Shown: piece by piece, positions 11,666-12,486 of the stretch
How the letters are laid out: the number at the start of each line of letters is the position of its first letter
Numbering within the stretch: position 1 is the stretch's first letter
DNA from: Natrinema soli
GTDB lineage: Archaea; Halobacteriota; Halobacteria; Halobacteriales; Natrialbaceae
Reading direction: 5' to 3'
NCBI RefSeq assembly: GCF_028618695.1
Contig: NZ_JAQIVI010000369.1
Coordinates: 1 to 12,486, forward strand
Length of the DNA stretch: 12,486 nt
Translations under genes and position numbers: made by a program
Notes under the pieces: generated by a model
The model's input: the letters and a program-made list of their open reading frames with translations, nothing else
Database searches by the model: none
Told to the model about the DNA's origin: nothing

Positions 11666-12486
11666 TCACACCAGCGGCGCGACCAGTTCCTCGCCGGCCT
11701 CGAGTAGTTCCTCGACCCGGTCCTCGTCCGATGCCTCGGCGTAGACCCGCAGGACGGGTTCGGTCCCACTCGGGCGAACGAGCAGCCACGAGCCGTCGGC
11801 CAGTTGCAGTTTGAAGCCGTCAGCCGTGTTGATGTCCTCGACGTCGGTCCCCGCGACCGCGTCGGGAATCTCGGCCTCGAGGTCGGAGAGCACCCGCGCC
11901 TTCTCGTCGTCGGGACAGGCGACGCTGATCTTGTCCTGGACGACAGTGCCGTGTTCGGAGAGCAAACGGTCGACCCGCTCATCCAGCGGTTCCGCGGCGT
12001 GCATCGCACTCGCGAGCAGCGCCATCAGGACGCCGTCCTTCTCGCGAACGTGGCCCCGGACGGTGAATCCGCCGGACTCCTCGCCCCCGACGAGCGCGTC
12101 GCCCTCGGCCATCGCTTCGGCGACCCACTTGAAGCCGACCGGAACCTCGCGGACGGTCTCGCCGTGGGCCTCGGCGATCCGGTCGATCAGGTAGGTCGTC
12201 GAGACGGTTCGGACCGCCGCGCCCGACGCGTCCTCGAGCAAGTAGTCGTAGAGCGCGGCGAAAAACAGGTTCTCGTCGAGATAGCCGCGTTCGGACGTGA
12301 CGACGGCGATGCGGTCGGCGTCGCCGTCGTTTGCGATGCCGAGGTCGACGTCGCTCTCGTCGTCCGTCACGACCGCGATCAGGTCCTCGAGGTTCTCCGC
12401 GGCGGGTTCGGGCGAACCACCGCCGAATTCGGGGTCGCGCTCGCAGCGAGAGCGCTCGAGGGAGGCCCCGGCGCGCTCGAGGAGCG
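11666..12486 (-). CDS. Phosphoglucomutase/phosphomannomutase (alpha-D-phosphohexomutase), C-terminal part
   Basis: The gene enters from beyond the window edge, and its last 273 codons are visible. A GTG at 12370 is not the start, because family-like sequence (LLERAGASLERSRCERDPEF, then PAAENLEDLIAVVTDDESDV) continues upstream in frame. Seen are the Mg-binding loop DGDADR, the sugar-binding motif GGEESGG and the phosphate-binding motif RPSGTEPVLRVYAE. The catalytic phosphoserine loop lies outside the window. Such enzymes interconvert hexose 1- and 6-phosphates for glycan and nucleotide-sugar synthesis. Whether this one prefers glucose, mannose or glucosamine phosphates cannot be told from this part, so no symbol is given. 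Confidence 0.9.
   Translation of the reverse strand, partial: LLERAGASLERSRCERDPEFGGGSPEPAAENLEDLIAVVTDDESDVDLGIANDGDADRIAVVTSERGYLDENLFFAALYDYLLEDASGAAVRTVSTTYLIDRIAEAHGETVREVPVGFKWVAEAMAEGDALVGGEESGGFTVRGHVREKDGVLMALLASAMHAAEPLDERVDRLLSEHGTVVQDKISVACPDDEKARVLSDLEAEIPDAVAGTDVEDINTADGFKLQLADGSWLLVRPSGTEPVLRVYAEASDEDRVEELLEAGEELVAPLV

Overview
The window reads as chromosomal DNA of a haloarchaeon, probably from the Natrialbales (Natrinema/Haloterrigena-like). It is GC-rich, its proteins are acidic with Asp/Glu-rich tails, and two gene families are archaeal hallmarks: PurO-type IMP cyclohydrolase and the KEOPS subunit Cgi121. Several start codons lie 24-31 nt downstream of an A/T-rich box, as expected for leaderless haloarchaeal transcripts. 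There is one tRNA gene, tRNA-Gln(CTG). I see no rRNA, CRISPR array or intact transposase gene.

Layout. (1) 1-850, + strand: the 3' end of the DNA helicase gene hel308, ending in a PCNA-binding-like motif, overlaps the start of cgi121 by one base. (2) 877-3948: a minus-strand pair (amidohydrolase, then a MIP18/DUF59 protein, overlapping by one base) is divergent from a zinc alcohol dehydrogenase. A 187-bp control region with a perfect A/T-centred palindrome separates them. These three families are accessory genes of bacterial propane/short-chain alkane (soluble di-iron) monooxygenase operons, but no monooxygenase lies in the window. (3) 4101-6229: an Old Yellow Enzyme-type flavoprotein with a four-cysteine Fe-S motif converges on a Tat-exported rhodanese-like lipoprotein, with 2 bp between their stops. 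(4) 6359-7069, minus strand: tRNA-Gln(CTG) and an HNH endonuclease gene that probably starts at a leaderless GTG. (5) 7192-9690, + strand: purO, a non-coding region with tight stem-loops, a calcineurin-like phosphoesterase, a 13-bp perfect stem-loop, and cysE. A possible short leader ORF with tandem Cys codons precedes and overlaps cysE. (6) 9691-11284: a decayed region. It holds a small acidic minus-strand ORF and a secreted-type protein relic that has lost its 5' end, carries an in-frame TGA and loses protein-like character near 11281. (7) 11285-12486, minus strand: a small membrane protein gene and the C-terminal part of a phosphoglucomutase/phosphomannomutase running off the window.

Housekeeping functions (DNA repair, tRNA t6A modification, purine synthesis, cysteine synthesis, sugar-phosphate isomerisation) are interspersed with accessory material. 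The most interesting points are the alkane-oxidation-type accessory module without its oxygenase, the stem-loop cluster between purO and the phosphoesterase, the possible cysteine-sensing leader ahead of cysE, and the toxin-like pseudogene.
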